Below, one piece after another: positions 60,652 to 64,000 of a stretch of DNA of 64,000 bases. A program made the position numbers and the translations under genes. Where the stretch lies: assembly GCF_030272615.1 (NCBI RefSeq), contig NC_081414.1:823297896-823361895 (forward strand), given 5' to 3'. Position 1 is the first letter of the stretch. Each line of letters starts with the position of its first letter. Under the pieces are notes generated by a model, which was not told where the DNA came from, searched no databases, and saw nothing but the letters and a program-made list of their open reading frames with translations. Source of the DNA: Cryptomeria japonica. Taxonomy: Eukaryota > Streptophyta > Pinopsida > Cupressales > Cupressaceae.

Positions 60652-62004
60652 TTAATTTGGAATAGGTGCACCTAACTCGGTAGATAAGGTGCTTTCTTCA
60701 TTTGACACAATTTCCTTCTTTTTCCAAATCATCTGTAATTTGCCTTTTATTTCCTCAGTGTCTCCTCTAGGTTGATCTTTGCAATCTCTAGCCAAGTGTC
60801 CAACTTTGTGACAATGAAAACATGCCATACCAGGATTTCTCCATGATCTTCGGTTATTCATTCCAAACCTTATAAAGCAGTTGGCACTTATATGTCCATA
60901 TCTTCCATAGCATTCGCACCATATCCTTGTATTGTAATCCCATGGTACTACATAATACTATCAGTTAGGATCTGTGTGAGTTTGGTAGCCTCTAGTATTT
61001 GCTCAATGTGCAGACCACATATAGTTCTTTTGCTTAAACCAACACTTCTCAGTACTATATCCATATCTATTGCAGTTTTTATAAAACCCTTTGAATTTTT
61101 CCTTCTGATAATTGCTAGCAGACTTTGTTCTGCATTGGTTAGATGTGTGACCATATTTATTGCAATTGTGACAAGAACCATTAGACCTAGTGACATTCAG
61201 TTGCTAACCTTTTCTGATTTGGCACATGTTAGCAGTATGTCCTTGTTTTCCACAGTAGTTGCAAATAGGCTTCTTTCCTTTGATTCTCTTCTTGTTTCCA
61301 GCTTGCTTTCATGATTCTCCTCTCTTGGTAGTGTGGATTCCCTTCTCGGTAGAGTCTTTTCCTTTGTAACCGAGTCTTGCAACTTTGTTGGGTCTTTTTG
61401 TATTAAGTTGCTCATCCAACATCTTTGATGCTTCATAACTCTTTTTCAGTGTTTCTTTGGATTTCTTCTTTGTTTCAAGTTCATCGGTCAATCTTGATAC
61501 TTCAAGTTTCAATGCTTGATTCTCATCATCTTTCATATTTGCTTCATGATGTGCATAACCCAATTGATCTGACAGATTTTGTTGAATCCTAGTCAACCTT
61601 ATGACTTCATCATTCTTTTCAGATACTAATGCTTTAAGCTATTGTTTTTCTCTTTCTAGATCTCTTACTTTATCCTTGGTTGTCCTCAATGCGTCAAGAT
61701 TTTTAGTCATCTATGTGCTGAAATGTTCATGTCCTCTTTTCATTGCTTTTAGCTGATCAGTCAGTTCTTTGTTCTTTTCCTTCAGTTCTCCAATCATCTC
61801 TTCAGTCTCTTCAGATATACTATTCTCAGATGATGTCTCAATTTGTTCTACTAACTCTTGAGAGTCCTATAAATCATTAGATAATCTTCTTCTAACTTTC
61901 AGAGATTTTTGCATTTGTCTTTGCATGTCTGCAATCACTTGATTAGCATGATCCAATTAATTTTGAAGATTCACAATTCTCCGAGATTGTCTGCACCCTT
62001 CCAT
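60652..62004 (-). pseudogene. Outer element ORF1: coiled coil plus CCHC knuckles
   Basis: 450 codons from MEGCRQSRR to GAPIPN in one frame, with at least eight stops (for example 61959, 61869, 61311, 61199) and no frameshift. The first zinc knuckle is intact here (CNYCGKQGHTANMC), the second is CHNCNKYGHTSNQC, the third has lost its first Cys (to Tyr; the region reads YKNCNRYGYSTEKC), the fourth has Cys-to-Tyr at its second position (CECYGRYGHISANC) and the fifth is intact (CFHCHKVGHLARDC). The two copies together show that five CX2CX4HX4C knuckles were ancestral. The long N-terminal coiled coil is the same as in the inner copy. Confidence 0.85.
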
Positions 62005-62050
62005 TGATAAGATCTTTCTCTTTAGGCTGTTAAATCCTTTTCCAAGATTG

Positions 62051-62064
62051 AAGCTCTGATACCA
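62051..62064 (-). other. Outer element primer-binding site (tRNA-iMet)
   Basis: Minus strand TGGTATCAGAGCTT immediately inside the 5' LTR. Confidence 0.92.
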
Positions 62065-62066
62065 AT

Positions 62067-63244
62067 TGTTAGGCCCAATATGGAAAGCTAATGTACTGAG
62101 AGGGGAGGGGTGAATCAGTACTTCAAATCCTTTGTTCAACAATAAATTTACTGTTTTGCATAAACCAAAAACTGCCGTAACATAACATAAAGCTAAAACA
62201 AATAAATAACAATCATACATGATTCACTCCATAACACATATAATTTGGTTACGTAGAAACTCTTGGTTAGAGAGAAAAACTGCGGTGGGGATGGCACCCA
62301 CAACTTCACTACTGCAATAATAAAGGTTGCTTGGTTAGAGCTACATGTTTAGCTATTTCTGATAGCTTACCGTGTTAGGAGTATAAAGATCGTTAGATCT
62401 ACCTTGCTAAAGGATTTTACAACACTTATTCTAAATGTTGCACCTGGTTAAAGGCTTTACAATTTATAGACTTTGTTAGAGTCTTTTACCCTGTTAAAGG
62501 TTTCTCTTACAAATCAAAATATTCCAATAAAATCTTTACAAATATCTACAACTTCACATCTAAAATGTTATAGTAGATTCTATGTGCTCAAAATGATATT
62601 ACCTTGCTTATAACATACCTTGGTAATCCATAGATTAACTCAGTAAACCCTTCTATTTACTCTATTCCTTGACTGTTCTCTGAAATCCTTCTTGGTGACC
62701 TCTATGTCTCTGACAGTCACAATACTCAGTGCTTCCTTATCTATCACATATGTCTTCCTTCATATATCTCTATTTTTTCATATTTTTATCCTTAATCCAT
62801 GTTGTATAAATAGATCTCTTATGTCGGTGATCTATTCATTTCTTTGATCTTCTAAACATGATTTATCAAATGAATAACCATACAAAACATTTCATTGGAT
62901 AGATGACCTCAAGATCATACAAAATCTTTAAGTGTAATTTCCAATGTGATAACAGTTCTTTGTTCCTTGATCTTTGTAACATGTTTCCCATATGTGTCTA
63001 GGTTCAATGAATCTGGTAACACGTTTCACTCAGTGTGTGTTAACTCGGTATATCATTTTTGTTGCTCGGTAGACATAGAGTATTACTTGGTAAACAACTC
63101 AGTGTATACTAGGCTCTGTGACTACTTTCTTCTATAACCGACTGCTCTGTGCATACCGACTAAATATTTCGGTAATAGTAACCGACTAGAGTATATAGAA
63201 TGACTTTCGACATAAAACTAATGGCAACTTAGTAAGTAGTAACA
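62067..63244 (-). repeat. Outer element 5' LTR
   Basis: 1,178 bp, full match to 47262-48436. Contains many CTCGGTA and CTCGGT words and the box gagaggggaggggtgaatca near 62099. Confidence 0.93.
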
Positions 63245-63407
63245 CTTCTTTCCTCAATATCTTTTGTTGATGGAATTACTATCTTCGATGAGTCTTTTCT
63301 ATATCAATGAGACATCATTGGTTCTCATCGATATTATTTGAAACCGGATATCTTAATAGAATGCTATTACACCTGCTTGATGACTTGTGGGCTACCATGG
63401 TATTGAT
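63245..63407. repeat. ~890-bp repeat, unit 2, right part
   Basis: Resumes after the outer element with cttct (target duplication) and ttcctcaatatcttttg, and runs to the next unit start at 63408. Confidence 0.87.
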
Positions 63408-63590
63408 GAGTCTCTTGAAGTTTACTAATCTTTCATCCCTTAATATCAACTTATCTTATCATCTTTATCTTCATTTCATTCTCTGTCTGGAAATAATTGG
63501 ACGGAATATGTTTAACACAAATTGACAAGTCTTTGTCCTGATCCAATTCTGCCACTACTCGATTCCTCTCATCATCAAACTCGGGTATAT
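63408..63590. repeat. ~890-bp repeat, unit 3, partial
   Basis: Begins agtctcttgaagtttac and keeps the unit order to cgattcctctcatcatcaaactc, after which similarity is lost. Confidence 0.82.
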
Positions 63591-63654
63591 GCACAAAGTT
63601 GTGGTACGAAAAAGGTGCCACACTTCAAAAAAAATGAAAAATGCCTTATAAGAT

Positions 63655-63785
63655 GCGCGCACTATAGGGCATGTGCCTTATAGTGCGTGCACCAGCTTGG
63701 ATCATGGGTCAAGGGTCCCATATAACCATTTTTTAGTGTAGCTCATTTGGCTAGCGCCAAATATAGCACTAGCCAAATAACTTCC
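63655..63785. repeat. Cluster of hairpins
   Basis: Arms gcgcgcactatagg (63655-63668) and ccttatagtgcgtgc (63676-63690) pair with few mismatches around a short loop. A second palindrome set, catttggctagcgccaaat with a further tagccaaat, follows at ~63749-63780, using the TTTGGC(N4)GCCAAA pattern seen at 12357-12456. Confidence 0.7.
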
Positions 63786-64000
63786 ATTGAAATTTTTTAA
63801 CCTTTGATAAATTTATACTTTATACCCTATAATCTATACTCTATACTCTATAGTTTGATAGCCACTACCATAAAAATTAAACCATTTCAAACTATAACAA
63901 ATACCCTAGATCGTATGACCAAATATGCTAAATCTTCGACCCTATACAATAACCATAGACCCTACAACCCAATATGCTAAACCATATGAGGTCGTTATGG
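63786..64000. other. No gene; possible return of the CATATG satellite at the edge
   Basis: Short ctatactctat-type repeats. The last ~20 bases (accatatgaggtcgttatgg) resemble satellite units such as atatggtgtcgttatggg, but one unit is too little to be sure. Confidence 0.35.

Larger units (their letters stand above)
47262..63244 (-). mobile_element. Outer pol-less LTR retrotransposon (interrupted by the inner copy)
   Basis: Read on the minus strand: 5' LTR (63244-62067), tRNA-iMet primer site, ORF1, ~510-bp spacer, ORF2, polypurine tract, 3' LTR (48436-47262). The 5-bp flanks are ctgct (47257-47261) and cttct (63245-63249), a target duplication with one mismatch in an ~890-bp repeat unit. Without the inner element (49594-57605 plus one 5-bp duplication) it is ~7.97 kb. 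There is no trace of protease, integrase, RT or RNase H. It would be a non-autonomous element using an enzyme supplied by a relative. Shared LTR boxes suggest a Ty1/copia relative. Confidence 0.93.

Overview
The window is nuclear intergenic DNA from a seed plant. It holds Ty1/copia elements primed by initiator tRNA-Met, a plant LINE with a zinc-binding reverse-transcriptase module fused to RNase H, long satellites and AT-rich filler. The old, slowly decaying retroelements and the style of the LTRs would suit a gymnosperm, but that is inference. I found no intact host gene, no tRNA or rRNA gene and no CRISPR array. Almost every long reading frame belongs to a transposable element or to a low-complexity repeat.

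Layout. Positions 1-3891 and 11253-12088 are one satellite made of ~20-bp units centred on CATATG that keep switching orientation. It is split by Copia-1 (3892-11252, minus strand, decayed gag-pol). From 12089 to ~20998 there is a GA-rich patch, a strong hairpin with TTTGGC/GCCAAA arms, a diverged copy of an ~890-bp repeat, microsatellites and mostly featureless AT-rich DNA. Positions 20999-36849 (copy A) and 36850-43057 (copy B) are a head-to-tail tandem duplication of ~6.2 kb. It carries an old 442-bp LTR, an 85-bp tandem repeat and a ~1.9-kb GA-rich polypurine tract. Only copy A carries Copia-2 (25548-33134, plus strand, almost complete gag-pol, perfect 5-bp target duplication) and the remnant of another Copia element. 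A 5'-truncated LINE lies at 43480-44841.

The most interesting part is 45681-63590. An ~890-bp tandem repeat is interrupted at 47261 by an ~8.0-kb LTR retrotransposon (47262-63244), into which a second member of the same family (49594-57605) has inserted. Both are on the minus strand and have LTRs, a tRNA-Met primer site, a polypurine tract and target-site duplications. Neither encodes protease, integrase, reverse transcriptase or RNase H. Each carries two reading frames instead: ORF1 (~450 codons, long coiled coil plus five CCHC zinc knuckles) and ORF2 (~1,100 codons, no recognised domain). In both copies ORF2 has only in-frame stops and in-frame length changes, and ORF1 has exactly the same length. 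This points to a non-autonomous family that was protein-coding until recently and must borrow pol in trans, probably from a Copia relative. ORF2 is the best candidate here for something undescribed.

Relative order of events, from nesting: the satellite existed before Copia-1; the ~6.2-kb duplication happened before Copia-2; the ~890-bp array came before the outer pol-less element, and that came before the inner one. All coding calls are pseudogenes by the strict test of an open frame.
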